Assembly: GCA_903901225.1 (NCBI GenBank)
Contig: CAIUQE010000036.1
Location: 1-40,099, forward strand
Reading direction: 5' to 3'
DNA length: 40,099 bases
From: Candidatus Omnitrophota bacterium
Lineage (GTDB): Bacteria > Omnitrophota > Gorgyraeia > Zapsychrales > Fredricksoniimonadaceae
The notes below the pieces were generated by a model. It saw nothing but the letters and a program-made list of their open reading frames with translations, made no database searches and was not told the origin of the DNA. A program made the translations under genes and the position numbers. This document shows positions 23,254-31,563 of the stretch, in pieces. Position 1 is the stretch's first letter, and every line of letters starts with the position of its first letter.

Positions 23254-24957
23254 TCATTCTTCAGATGTCGCCACGCGCAGCACTTCGGCGATCGTGGTCT
23301 GCCCCTGGGCCAGGCGTTCGATCGCGTCATCCCAGAGCGTCCGCATCCCCTGTTTCTCGCGCGCGTACTTCTTGATGTCATCCGACATCTTTCCTTCCAG
23401 GAGCATGTTGCGGATGGGGTCATCAACGATCAATAATTCCGTCAACCCGAAACGCCCGAAATATCCCGTCTGGCGGCAGCGCTCGCAACCGCGGCCCTCA
23501 TAAAATTTTGTCTTCAGGTCAATATGCCCCTGCAGGCGCTCGATGGCTTCCGGCGGGATCTCGACCTCCTCCTTGCAATGCGGGCAGATCTTGCGCGCCA
23601 GGCGCTGGGCGCAGACCATCAAAAGGCTCGACGCCACCAGGAACGGCTCAACGTTCATGTCGACCAGGCGCGTCAGCGCGCCGGCGGCATCATTGGTGTG
23701 AAGCGTGGAAAGGACCAGCTGGCCGGTCAATGACGCCTTGATGGCGATATCGGCGGTCTCGTTATCGCGGATCTCACCGACCATCACGATATCGGGACTC
23801 TGGCGAAGGATGGAGCGCAGGCCCGCGGCAAAGGTAAGCCCGATATCCGCCTTGACCTCGATCTGCGTCAAGCCTTCGAGAAGGTATTCGACAGGATCCT
23901 CGACCGTGATGATGTTCTTTTCAGGCGTGTTCAGGCGGCTGATCATCGAATAAAGCGTGGTGGATTTGCCGCTGCCCGTCGGGCCCGTCACAAGGATCAT
24001 GCCATAAGGCTTGAGCATGTACTCATTGACCACGGACACGGACTGGGGGGAAAACCCGAGATGTTCCAACCCGACGGAAAGGCCGCTCTTGTCCAGGATG
24101 CGCATGACGATCTTGGGGCCATGGCAGGTGGGAAGGATCGAGACCCGGAAATCCACCTCCTTGCCCGTGACGCGCATCTTGAACCGCCCGTCCTGGGGGA
24201 CCTGGTTCACCGTGATATCCATCCGCGCCATGATCTTGATGCGCACCACGACGGCGCTGCGGCTTTCACGAGGGACATCAAGGATCTCCTGCAGGACACC
24301 GTCAATACGGTAACGGACCCGCATGTCGCCCTCCGTCGGTTCCATGTGGATGTCCGACGCCCGCTGGCGCAAAGCCTCCTTGATGACCAGGTTGACCATG
24401 CGGATGATCGGCGCCTGGCCGCTGCTGTCCACATCGGCGTTAGGCTCATCCTCGGCATCACCGACGATCTCCAGGCCTCCGACGTCAAAATCCTTGCTGA
24501 TCTCGGCCACCGTGGTTCGGGCCGAGACATTGTATAACTTGTCGATCGCTTCGCGGACCTGGGAATGCGCCCCCATCACAATGTCGATGCGCTTGCCGGT
24601 CAGGCTCCTGAGATCGTCAACGGCGAACACGTTGAAAGGGTCCGACAGCGCGACCGTCACGCCACTGCCCAACGCGGCAATGGGCACAAGTTGATACTGC
24701 CGCGCCACGCGTTCCGGGATCAAGTCCCGCAGTTTCTCATCGACCTTGAAATGCCGCAGGTCAAGGGACGGGATATGCAGCTCCCTGACAAGCAACAGCA
24801 AGAGCTCCTTCTCCGGGATAAGCCCCTTGCGCACCAGCGCTTCACCGAGAGGCACTCCCTCCTTGCGGTGGACATCCATGGCGGCATCCACATCGGCCCT
24901 GGTCACGCCGGGCCGCTGCAACAACGCCTCCACTATCTTTGCACGGATCGCCTGCAT
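23254..24957 (-). CDS. pilB: PilB-type pilus extension ATPase (copy 1)
   Basis: The 567 residues have an MshEN-like N-terminus whose first half is degenerate (VPLGEALVRKGLIPEKELLLL, IPSLDLRHF). The GspE core follows: APIIRMVNLVIKEALRQRASDIHME, Walker A GPTGSGKSTTLYSM near residue 330, the Asp box TVEDPVEYLLEGLTQ, Walker B DIVMVGEIRDNETADIA and the His box QLVLSTLHTNDAAGAL. Two cysteine pairs form the zinc site (CPHC, CERC). These traits mark an assembly ATPase rather than the retraction ATPase PilT. The start overlaps the stop of the other PilB gene by 1 nt. Confidence 0.93.
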   Translation of the reverse strand: MQAIRAKIVEALLQRPGVTRADVDAAMDVHRKEGVPLGEALVRKGLIPEKELLLLLVRELHIPSLDLRHFKVDEKLRDLIPERVARQYQLVPIAALGSGVTVALSDPFNVFAVDDLRSLTGKRIDIVMGAHSQVREAIDKLYNVSARTTVAEISKDFDVGGLEIVGDAEDEPNADVDSSGQAPIIRMVNLVIKEALRQRASDIHMEPTEGDMRVRYRIDGVLQEILDVPRESRSAVVVRIKIMARMDITVNQVPQDGRFKMRVTGKEVDFRVSILPTCHGPKIVMRILDKSGLSVGLEHLGFSPQSVSVVNEYMLKPYGMILVTGPTGSGKSTTLYSMISRLNTPEKNIITVEDPVEYLLEGLTQIEVKADIGLTFAAGLRSILRQSPDIVMVGEIRDNETADIAIKASLTGQLVLSTLHTNDAAGALTRLVDMNVEPFLVASSLLMVCAQRLARKICPHCKEEVEIPPEAIERLQGHIDLKTKFYEGRGCERCRQTGYFGRFGLTELLIVDDPIRNMLLEGKMSDDIKKYAREKQGMRTLWDDAIERLAQGQTTIAEVLRVATSEE

Positions 24958-26693
24958 CAGCCCGTCCTCCGAGTCTCGTCCGCAGCCGTGACACGCACCA
25001 CTTCCTCAAGGCTTGTCAGCCCGTTGGCGGCCTTGATCAAGGCGTCCTCGCGCAGGGTTAGCATGCCCTCACGCCGCGCCTGGGCCTTGATCGCGATCTC
25101 GCCGGCCCGCCCCAGGATAAGCTTCTTCACGGCATTGGTCAGTGGAAGGACCTCATTAATACCCACGCGCCCGCTGTAACCGCTCCCCAGGCAACGCGTG
25201 CACCCTTTGCCGCGGAAGAACGCAAGGTCCTTGCCAGGGATCGTCGTAGCGATATCCAGCTTGTCATACAGGACCTGCGGGATCTTGACCTCTTCCTTGC
25301 AGGCCAGGCACACCTTGCGCAAAAGGCGCTGGGACACGATGCAATTGACCGAAGAACTGATAAGGAACGGCTCAATACCCATATTGATCATGCGCACGAT
25401 CGATCCCGCCGCCGTGGTTGTGTGCAGCGAGCTCAGGACCAGATGGCCGGTCAACGCTGCCTTGACGGCGATATCCAGAGTTTCGGTATCACGGATCTCC
25501 CCGATCATGATCACGTCCGGATCCTGACGCAGGATGGAGCGCAGCGTTGCCGTAAAGGTCAAACCGACCTCGAAACGGATGTTGACCTGGTTCAATCCCT
25601 TCATCTGGTATTCCACCGGATCTTCCACCGTGACCATATTCTTGCCCGGCGAATCAATGAACCTGAGGACCGAATACAACGTCGTCGTCTTGCCGCTGCC
25701 CGTCGGCCCGCAGACCAGGACCATCCCGTGAGGGCGCCTGCACTCCTCCTTGAGCCGGAGCAAGGGGCCGGGTTCAAAACCTATTTTTTCGATATCGACA
25801 CGGTCCAGGTTCTTGTCGAGCACGCGCATGACGATCTTCTCGCCATGCGCCGTCGGAAGGACGCTGACGCGAAAATCGACCTCGCCGCCACCGTCGAGGA
25901 CGATCTTGAAGCGCCCGTCCTGGGGCAGGCGGTGTTCTGAAATATCCAGGTTGGAAATGACCTTGATCCTCGAAACGATGGGAAAATGCAGGGCTTTGGG
26001 CATCTGGTCGATCTTGCGCAGGACGCCATCGACACGGTAACGGATGCCGAGATATTTTTCCATGGGCTCGATGAAAACATCGCTCGCCTTGGACGCGACA
26101 GCCTGGCGGATGATCGTGGTCGTCAGGCGGATGATGGGCGCCTCCTGCGTCAGGTGCTCGATCTGCGCCGTGTCCATCTTCTCCACGCCTTCAGCGACAA
26201 GCTCGAGCTCCTCCGCGTCCTTGATGTCCTTCTTTATCTTTTCAAAAGAATCCTGGGACTTGGGGGCGCCGTACTGTTCAATGACGTCATGGATATCCTT
26301 GGGGCGGCTGATGACAGGGATAATGTTCAACCCCGTCATAGCCTTGATATTGTCGATGACAAAGATATTGAGAGGGTCCGTCATCGCGAGGACAAGATGG
26401 GTCCCGATGTTGGATATCGGGAATATCTGGTATTTTCTCAGGACATCTATGGCGACAATGCCCACAACGGCGGGATCGGGCTTAAAGCGGGTGATGTTGA
26501 TGATGGGGAGCTGCAGCCCCTCGCTCAAGAGCAAGGCCAGCTGGTCTTCATCAATGAGGCCCATGCGGACAAGGATCCTGGATAGGTCCCCGCCGGAAGC
26601 AGCCTGCTCCTGCAGGGCGCGTTCAAGATCCCCGGGCTTAAGGACCTTGTCACGCAACAGGATATCCTTGATGCGCTCTTTAAACGTTGCCAT
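24957..26693 (-). CDS. pilB: PilB-type pilus extension ATPase (copy 2)
   Basis: The 578 residues have an N-terminal MshEN-type domain (LERALQEQAASGG, LSRILVRMGLIDEDQLALLL, LPIINITRF) and the T2SSE core: Walker A GPTGSGKTTTLYSVL, Asp box TVEDPVEYQMKGLNQ, Walker B DVIMIGEIRDTETLDIA, His box HLVLSSLHTTTAAGS, and zinc pairs CLAC and CTRC. Both copies in the window look catalytically complete and are clearly diverged, so this is an old duplication. The ATG at 26693 shares 1 nt with the stop of the upstream MshEN gene. A longer frame from 26879 lies within that gene and was rejected. Confidence 0.93.
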   Translation of the reverse strand: MATFKERIKDILLRDKVLKPGDLERALQEQAASGGDLSRILVRMGLIDEDQLALLLSEGLQLPIINITRFKPDPAVVGIVAIDVLRKYQIFPISNIGTHLVLAMTDPLNIFVIDNIKAMTGLNIIPVISRPKDIHDVIEQYGAPKSQDSFEKIKKDIKDAEELELVAEGVEKMDTAQIEHLTQEAPIIRLTTTIIRQAVASKASDVFIEPMEKYLGIRYRVDGVLRKIDQMPKALHFPIVSRIKVISNLDISEHRLPQDGRFKIVLDGGGEVDFRVSVLPTAHGEKIVMRVLDKNLDRVDIEKIGFEPGPLLRLKEECRRPHGMVLVCGPTGSGKTTTLYSVLRFIDSPGKNMVTVEDPVEYQMKGLNQVNIRFEVGLTFTATLRSILRQDPDVIMIGEIRDTETLDIAVKAALTGHLVLSSLHTTTAAGSIVRMINMGIEPFLISSSVNCIVSQRLLRKVCLACKEEVKIPQVLYDKLDIATTIPGKDLAFFRGKGCTRCLGSGYSGRVGINEVLPLTNAVKKLILGRAGEIAIKAQARREGMLTLREDALIKAANGLTSLEEVVRVTAADETRRTG

Positions 26694-27142
26694 TAGGCAG
26701 GACCGTAATACCTCTTGATGGCGTTGCGGATGTCGCCCGCCGTGCTCACGAAAGTCTGGACGGAACATCCTGACAACAGCTCCACGCCCTCGACCGCCTT
26801 GACATTGAGCGGATTGGACATGGCCAGCGTGATGTTCTTGCCGATCTTGTCGATGGGAATAAGGCAGAACTGTTCGCAAATATTGCCCGGAACAGACGCC
26901 AGGACTTCCTTGTCAACCTCATAATTAGCGAGCGGAAGGTAAGGAAAACCGTACTGGCAGGTCAACGCCTGGGCGATATCTTCTTCCGTGGCAACCCCAA
27001 GCTCGACCAAAGCTTCGCCGACGAGGATCCCCTTGTGGGTCTTCTGGTGTTCAAGCGCGCCGTCAAGCTGAGCGCGCGTGATAACGCCCCGCTCTACCAG
27101 AAGTTCACCCAGCTGTTTGTTGGAAGCCCGTTCAAATCGCAT
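26693..27142 (-). CDS. Stand-alone MshEN / PilB N-terminal domain protein (paralogue)
   Basis: The 149 residues contain a tandem MshEN pattern (QLGELLVERGVITRAQLDGA, then VGEALVELGVATEEDIAQAL with GFPYLPLANY) and the adjoining small domain (CLIPIDKIGKNITLAMSNPL, CSVQTFVSTAGDIRNAI), with no nucleotide-binding motif. It is the first gene of the pilus locus and couples directly to the PilB copy 2 gene. It resembles the protein at 22568-23023 along its full length. A role as separate cyclic-di-GMP sensor or ATPase partner is inference. No clear SD precedes the ATG. Confidence 0.85.
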   Translation of the reverse strand: MRFERASNKQLGELLVERGVITRAQLDGALEHQKTHKGILVGEALVELGVATEEDIAQALTCQYGFPYLPLANYEVDKEVLASVPGNICEQFCLIPIDKIGKNITLAMSNPLNVKAVEGVELLSGCSVQTFVSTAGDIRNAIKRYYGPA

Positions 27143-27170
27143 AGTTAGAATAATTTATAATATTTGATTC

Positions 27171-27198
27171 ACTATAACATCTATAAGCTAAAAGTGAA
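27171..27198 (-). promoter_or_regulatory. Probable promoter of the pilus motor genes
   Basis: TTCACT (27193-27198) and TATAGT (27171-27176) are spaced 16 bp apart on the minus strand, in an AT-rich gap between rodA and the first pilus gene. The start would be near 27164, giving a leader of about 22 nt. The -35 box matches only four of six. The rest of the gap (27199-27247) has no obvious terminator for rodA. Confidence 0.5.
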
Positions 27199-27247
27199 CG
27201 TTTTTTGACGAATTATTGCTGAAAGATCCGGCTGAAAGCCCCTCTTG

Positions 27248-28363
27248 TCACAATGTGGAGCGCCGCTGGTAGCAAAGATTAAGGAGAAAACCTATCATGA
27301 CCGCGAATACGAGGAAAGACGTCCTGCCGTAACTGACCAGCGGCAGGGTGATGCCCACGACCGGGCTCAAACCCATGGTCATGCTCATATTGATCACGAC
27401 CTGCAGCGCAAGGATCGAAACTATTCCGACAGCGACAAGATAACCGAACTTGTCCTTGATGCGCCCCGCGATCAGTATCCCCGTGTAAATGAGCACGAAA
27501 TAACAGCCCAGGAGCAGGACAGCTCCGACGAATCCCCACTCTTCACCGATCACCGCGAAAATAAAATCCGTATGGCGCTCCGGAAGAAAATTAAGCTGAT
27601 TCTGGGTACCGGCTAGCCAGCCTTTGCCGAAAAGCTGCCCCGAACCAACGGCGATCCTCGACTGGATGATGGTATAACCCGCCCCCAATGGATCTATGTT
27701 AGGATTCAAAAAGACCAGCAGCCTGTCTTTCTGGTAAGACTTTAAAAGAAAATTCCAGGCCAGAGGCACCATGAGGGCGCTCACACCCAAAAGGCAGGCG
27801 AACGGTTTTCCGTCAAGCCCGCTGGCAAAAAGCATGACCAAAAAGATCCCGAACACCAGGATAGCCGTACCCAGGTCAGGCTGTTTAAAAATGAACACCA
27901 GGCTCAATAGGACTAAAAAAAACGGGTAAAGCAGATCCCTGCCCAGGGCATAAAATGAACTGCGGATATCAAAAGAAAGTTTCGGATTGCGCTTGCTGAA
28001 ATACCGGCCCAGCATGAGAATGACCGCGATCTTGGAAAGTTCAGACGGCTGAAAGGAAATGCCGGCCACATTGAACCAGCGGGTAGCCCCCAGCGCGGAA
28101 CGCCCGGCCACAAGGACAAAAACAAGCAACACAACACTAATGCCATACAAAGGATACGCGGCATCATAAAATGCCCTGTAATTGATGCGGCTGAGGACAA
28201 ACATAACGACAAGGCTAAGAACGGCGCATCCCAGCTGATCATAAAAAACCTGCCCCCTGACGCGCAGGTTATCATAGGAGGCGCTGTAAAGCGTGAATAA
28301 TCCCGCCGCCATGATCAGGAGCGAACATATCCAGATGGTGCGGGCTTCAACAGATGTTCTCAT
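27248..28363 (-). CDS. rodA: SEDS family peptidoglycan glycosyltransferase RodA
   Basis: RodA polymerises lipid II into peptidoglycan during cell elongation, with a class B PBP as partner. The 371 residues have about ten membrane spans and the family blocks GATRWFNVAGISFQPSELSK, FKQPDLGTAILVF, the DRLLVFLNPNIDPLGAGYTI loop, LPERHTDFIFAVIGEEWGF and the end motif GLSPVVGITLPLVSYG. That last motif continues RTSFLVF rather than the usual GSS/GSA, so a conserved glycine is replaced by arginine. RodA is preferred over FtsW because of SFQPSELSK and LPERHTDFIF. It overlaps the small membrane protein gene by 4 bp. Confidence 0.93.
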   Translation of the reverse strand: MRTSVEARTIWICSLLIMAAGLFTLYSASYDNLRVRGQVFYDQLGCAVLSLVVMFVLSRINYRAFYDAAYPLYGISVVLLVFVLVAGRSALGATRWFNVAGISFQPSELSKIAVILMLGRYFSKRNPKLSFDIRSSFYALGRDLLYPFFLVLLSLVFIFKQPDLGTAILVFGIFLVMLFASGLDGKPFACLLGVSALMVPLAWNFLLKSYQKDRLLVFLNPNIDPLGAGYTIIQSRIAVGSGQLFGKGWLAGTQNQLNFLPERHTDFIFAVIGEEWGFVGAVLLLGCYFVLIYTGILIAGRIKDKFGYLVAVGIVSILALQVVINMSMTMGLSPVVGITLPLVSYGRTSFLVFAVMIGFLLNLCYQRRSTL

Positions 28364-28614
28364 TCACTCTTCTGCCACGGCCAGGGACATTCATAGCGGC
28401 ACGCGATCTCCGGGTAGGGCGTCTTGACGCGCTTCATGCAGGCCGCCTTGCAACGCAGGATATCCGCCACCGGGACAGTTACTAATAGCAGGACCAGAAT
28501 GACCAAGAGGACCCTTTTCTGACGCTCGGACATGAGCGGTTTTTTCTTCCCATCCTTCTGCTGCGCTTCTTCTTTAAAAAGTTTCCTTTTTTCTCTTTTC
28601 GCCTTGCCCGTCAT
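28360..28614 (-). CDS. Small membrane protein, function unknown
   Basis: The 84-residue protein has a highly basic N-terminus (KAKREKRKLFKEEAQQKDGKKK), one membrane span (VLLVILVLLLVTVPVADIL, about residues 36-54) and a short tail with four cysteines (LRCKAACMK, ACRYECPW). The tail should face the periplasm. The start at 28614 has AAGGAG at good spacing and lies 1 bp after the stop of the Memo-AMMECR1 gene, and the stop overlaps rodA. A longer frame reaching 28782 lies within that upstream gene. The cysteine-rich tail next to a thiol-redox cluster is suggestive but unproven. Confidence 0.7.
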   Translation of the reverse strand: MTGKAKREKRKLFKEEAQQKDGKKKPLMSERQKRVLLVILVLLLVTVPVADILRCKAACMKRVKTPYPEIACRYECPWPWQKSE

Positions 28615-28615
28615 G

Positions 28616-30118
28616 CTATTTCTCCTTCTCTGAGAATATTTTAGCCGTAAAAACCTCCAACTTCGTCGCGGGGTCCTGCCAACAATCGGGTGGCAAGCCG
28701 GCTTTCTGGGAACAAAGTTCCGACAAGAAACGCTCCCGGCTCCAGCCCGTCTCCGTGGCCACCTGGGGCAGGAAAACGCCACCGCGCGACCCGCGGCGGA
28801 CGATCACGCCGTGCGTCCCCATCACGATCTCCGCGGCGCTTTTGACAGCCATCGGCCTGGAAAGGACCGACACCTCAATATCAATATCTTTCAACTCATC
28901 AGGCCTGACGGGCGCGAAACGCGGGTCCTCGCTCGCCGCGGCCACGGCCATATCACGCACCGTTGTGAACAAGGGCCCCTGCCCGATGATATTCCCGATA
29001 CAGCCGCGCAGGCTGCCCTGTTTTTTCAACGTCACGAACGCGCCCTCTTCCTCGGAAAGCCGCGCATCTTTCTCATCAAAAGCAGGCGTTTTTCCCGTCT
29101 TCACGAAAGCATCCACGCAGGCGCGCGCGATCTCAAGCAGCCGTTTTCCCTGCGCCGCGGTCAAGGGCGCGGTACCCCGTGGTTTTTCAGGTTTCTTGTA
29201 AAAAATAATGGACGCATACCCGACAACGCTTGAGGCATCCGCCGTCACATCCGCGGATGTCGCGTGCCGCAGGACTTTCGCGCCGGAATACCCCCTGGCC
29301 CTGGCGTACATCATGGCCGCGGCCACCACATGAAAACCATCCACCTCCATCCGCCCGGCGATATGTCCGTCCCAAAGACCCTGCATATCAAACTTTTCAA
29401 TGGCATCCAGGCCCGCCCGGTCAATGGCATTGGCCTGCGCCAGCGGATGGAAATGCGACTGATCAACGCTCACATCCACCAGGACATCATCCCGATCGCC
29501 GACCGCCTTGACGAGCGCGGCCGCCGTGGCCTCGATCATCCGGGGATCCGGCGGATACCCCATGATGATGGGCAGTATTTTCGCCTGGGGGAAAGTCTTC
29601 TGGATAAAAGGGATCTGGGTCTCGACCGAATTCTCGGGCTGGCCCGGTTTCCCCTCGAAAATATCCCCGCGAAAGCTGAAAAGTTTGTCGGCGGCAAGGA
29701 CTTTATCCGCGAGCTCCTTGTCCACAGCGACGGTACCCAGCGGCGTGGCAAACGCGCCCTGGGGCCAGATCGCCGCTCCCTGGAAAGCAAAATGATGCGT
29801 CGGCGCCAGGATTATAACGGTAGAAATTTTTTTGGTTCGGACGGCCTTGAACCCGTAAGCCGCGACGGGACCGGAAAAAGGATACCCCGCGTGAGGAGAG
29901 ACGATCACCCCGATATCCTCATCGGGGGCCATCCCCTGATCCCCGACAGCCGCGAAAAAAGCGTCGAGCATCCGGTCCAATTCCGGACGGGTCCCCGGAT
30001 ACCAGCTTCCGGCAAGTTTAGCTTCCTTGATGTTTTCCTGGGCGAATGCGAATGGATTTGTCATGGCAAGGGAAACCGCTAGGGCCACAACGCCTGAAAA
30101 AATGCGGACAGGGGTCAT
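28616..30118 (-). CDS. Exported Memo-AMMECR1 fusion (AmmeMemoRadiSam B and A parts)
   Basis: The 500 residues begin with a signal peptide (VALAVSLAMTNPFAFA, cleaved before QENI). Residues about 30-305 form a Memo domain: LAGSWYPG, SPHAGYPFSGPVAAYGF (His76), LAPTHHFAFQGA (His108/109), VSVDQSHFHP and ATSADVTADASSVVGYA. Residues about 318-495 form an AMMECR1 domain with LRGCIG. In the Memo family the third metal ligand is the Cys of a CG motif. Here that place reads VDGF with Asp260. Memo is related to extradiol dioxygenases and has been linked to copper or iron redox. The third partner of the AmmeMemoRadiSam set, a radical SAM enzyme, is not in this window. Confidence 0.88.
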   Translation of the reverse strand: MTPVRIFSGVVALAVSLAMTNPFAFAQENIKEAKLAGSWYPGTRPELDRMLDAFFAAVGDQGMAPDEDIGVIVSPHAGYPFSGPVAAYGFKAVRTKKISTVIILAPTHHFAFQGAAIWPQGAFATPLGTVAVDKELADKVLAADKLFSFRGDIFEGKPGQPENSVETQIPFIQKTFPQAKILPIIMGYPPDPRMIEATAAALVKAVGDRDDVLVDVSVDQSHFHPLAQANAIDRAGLDAIEKFDMQGLWDGHIAGRMEVDGFHVVAAAMMYARARGYSGAKVLRHATSADVTADASSVVGYASIIFYKKPEKPRGTAPLTAAQGKRLLEIARACVDAFVKTGKTPAFDEKDARLSEEEGAFVTLKKQGSLRGCIGNIIGQGPLFTTVRDMAVAAASEDPRFAPVRPDELKDIDIEVSVLSRPMAVKSAAEIVMGTHGVIVRRGSRGGVFLPQVATETGWSRERFLSELCSQKAGLPPDCWQDPATKLEVFTAKIFSEKEK

Positions 30119-30570
30119 GGCTGATGCTTATTGTAATGACCGTCAAGGCTGAACAAAGAGATCGTCGCGCCGTACTTCAGGCACAAAAGCACAAAGAGGA
30201 ACGTCGTCACATCAAGGAGGATCACGCCACGCAGGGGCAGATGGACAAGATCCCCGAAACAGCCGCAATTGTCAATGGGAAGCCCCCTGAGGATCGCCTG
30301 CCCGACCACCAGGACGAAGGACCCTGATATCCCGGCGAGAAGGATCAGGACAGGCCGCAACCACAACCCCAGCGCCAGAAAAACACCGGCACCGAATTCG
30401 AGCCACGGAAAAATAATGGACAGCAGGCGCGCCAGAGGATCCGGGAAAACGGCGTAAGCCTGAAGCACATAATAGAAATTCTCCGGCGACCCAAACAACT
30501 TCTCGGCGCCAGACACGATAAAAAGCGCCGCAACCAGAAAACGGCATCCTAATAACGCTTTGTTAGCCAT
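30115..30570 (-). CDS. MauE/DoxX family membrane protein
   Basis: The 151 residues have four membrane spans, the first with FLVAALFIVSGAEKLFGSPE, a hallmark of the MauE/DoxX group, followed by YAVFPDPLARLLSIIFPWLEFGAG. The motif NCGCFGD near residue 103, with two cysteines at the membrane surface, is typical of MauE-like proteins that serve thiol-disulfide chemistry. The stop overlaps the Memo-AMMECR1 gene by 4 bp and the DsbA-like gene ends 1 bp upstream, so the three are one transcription unit. An electron-transfer partner for the DsbA-like protein is the natural guess. Confidence 0.85.
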   Translation of the reverse strand: MANKALLGCRFLVAALFIVSGAEKLFGSPENFYYVLQAYAVFPDPLARLLSIIFPWLEFGAGVFLALGLWLRPVLILLAGISGSFVLVVGQAILRGLPIDNCGCFGDLVHLPLRGVILLDVTTFLFVLLCLKYGATISLFSLDGHYNKHQP

Positions 30571-30571
30571 A

Positions 30572-31183
30572 TTACGGCAAAGCCTCTTTCAGCACTTTTT
30601 CAAAATTTGCAGCACCCACCACCATTTTACCATTGACAAAGAATGTCGGCGTGGCGCCCACACCGAATTTCTTCCCTTCCACCTGGTCCTCCGTCACCGT
30701 TTTTTCAGCCGCAACGGAAGAGAAACAGCGCATCATTTTCTGATCGTCAATACCCACGGAGCGCGCCAAACTGAGAAAATTATCTTCGGGCGCGTCGAGG
30801 ATCGCCCATATTCCCTGATCGCGGAAAAGCAGGTCATGCATCGCCCAGAACCGTCCCTGTTCCCGGGCGCATTCAGCGGCGAGCGCGGCCTTCCGGGAAT
30901 TTTTGTGCATGGCCAAAGGAAAATACTTCAGCTCAAGGAATAATTTTGATCCATTCTCCTGCATGGCCTTGTGAACGACACGCGACGCGGCAGCGCAGGC
31001 CGGGCACTGGAAATCCGTGAATTCCACGATCTTAACCCTGGCCCCGGGCACGCCGAATGACCTGCCGGATACCACCGGCTTTTTTTCCGGTAAAGCCGCG
31101 GGTTTCCTCCATGCCCTGACACCCAGGACAACGACGATCATGCCCGCAACCACTACCAGGGTAATTTTCCACTTCGACAACAT
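30572..31183 (-). CDS. DsbA-like thiol-disulfide oxidoreductase, membrane-anchored
   Basis: The 203 residues have an uncleaved-type N-terminal anchor (ITLVVVAGMIVVVLGVRAW), a thioredoxin fold with active site FTDFQCPACAAA, an inserted helical region (HKNSRKAALAAECAREQGRF) and the cis-proline motif GVGATPTFFVNG. This is the DsbA/BdbD type seen in Gram-positive and many deep-branching bacteria. The ATG at 31183 follows GGGAG. A TTG one codon earlier is less likely. Together with the MauE protein it should oxidise or isomerise cysteines in exported proteins. Confidence 0.88.
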   Translation of the reverse strand: MLSKWKITLVVVAGMIVVVLGVRAWRKPAALPEKKPVVSGRSFGVPGARVKIVEFTDFQCPACAAASRVVHKAMQENGSKLFLELKYFPLAMHKNSRKAALAAECAREQGRFWAMHDLLFRDQGIWAILDAPEDNFLSLARSVGIDDQKMMRCFSSVAAEKTVTEDQVEGKKFGVGATPTFFVNGKMVVGAANFEKVLKEALP

Positions 31184-31198
31184 CAAAGCCGCTCCCGA

Positions 31199-31555
31199 TT
31201 AAATATATTTTCTTACCTTTTCAAGGAGCAATTGCGGCGCGCAAGGCTTGGCAAGGAATTCCTTGACCCCTTCGGCCTGGAACATGTCCCCCATATCGGC
31301 AAAAGAAGTCAAAATGATCACGGGAATGTCCCGGGCGCCCTCGATCTTGCGCAGTTCAAAAAGGAACGAATACCCGTGCAATTTTGGCATCTGGACATCC
31401 AGGATGATCAGGTCAGGGCGATGGGCCTCGACCTGTTCCAGCGCATCTATCCCGTCGGGAGACGTCAGCGCGCGGTAGCCTTCTTTCTCAAAGAACTGCC
31501 CCAGCGCGTGAACAAGCGTAGGGTCGTCATCAACGATCAGAATGGTGCCTGGCAT
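31199..31555 (-). CDS. Single-domain response regulator (CheY-like)
   Basis: The 118 residues form one receiver domain. The acidic pair is in LIVDDDP, the phosphorylated aspartate in LIILDVQMPKLHGY, the Thr/Ser in VIILTSFADM and the lysine in FLAKPCAPQ. No output domain follows, so it must act by binding a partner. GAGGAAA precedes the ATG. It lies 8 bp after the CheX-like gene. Confidence 0.93.
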   Translation of the reverse strand: MPGTILIVDDDPTLVHALGQFFEKEGYRALTSPDGIDALEQVEAHRPDLIILDVQMPKLHGYSFLFELRKIEGARDIPVIILTSFADMGDMFQAEGVKEFLAKPCAPQLLLEKVRKYI

Positions 31556-31563
31556 AACTTTCC

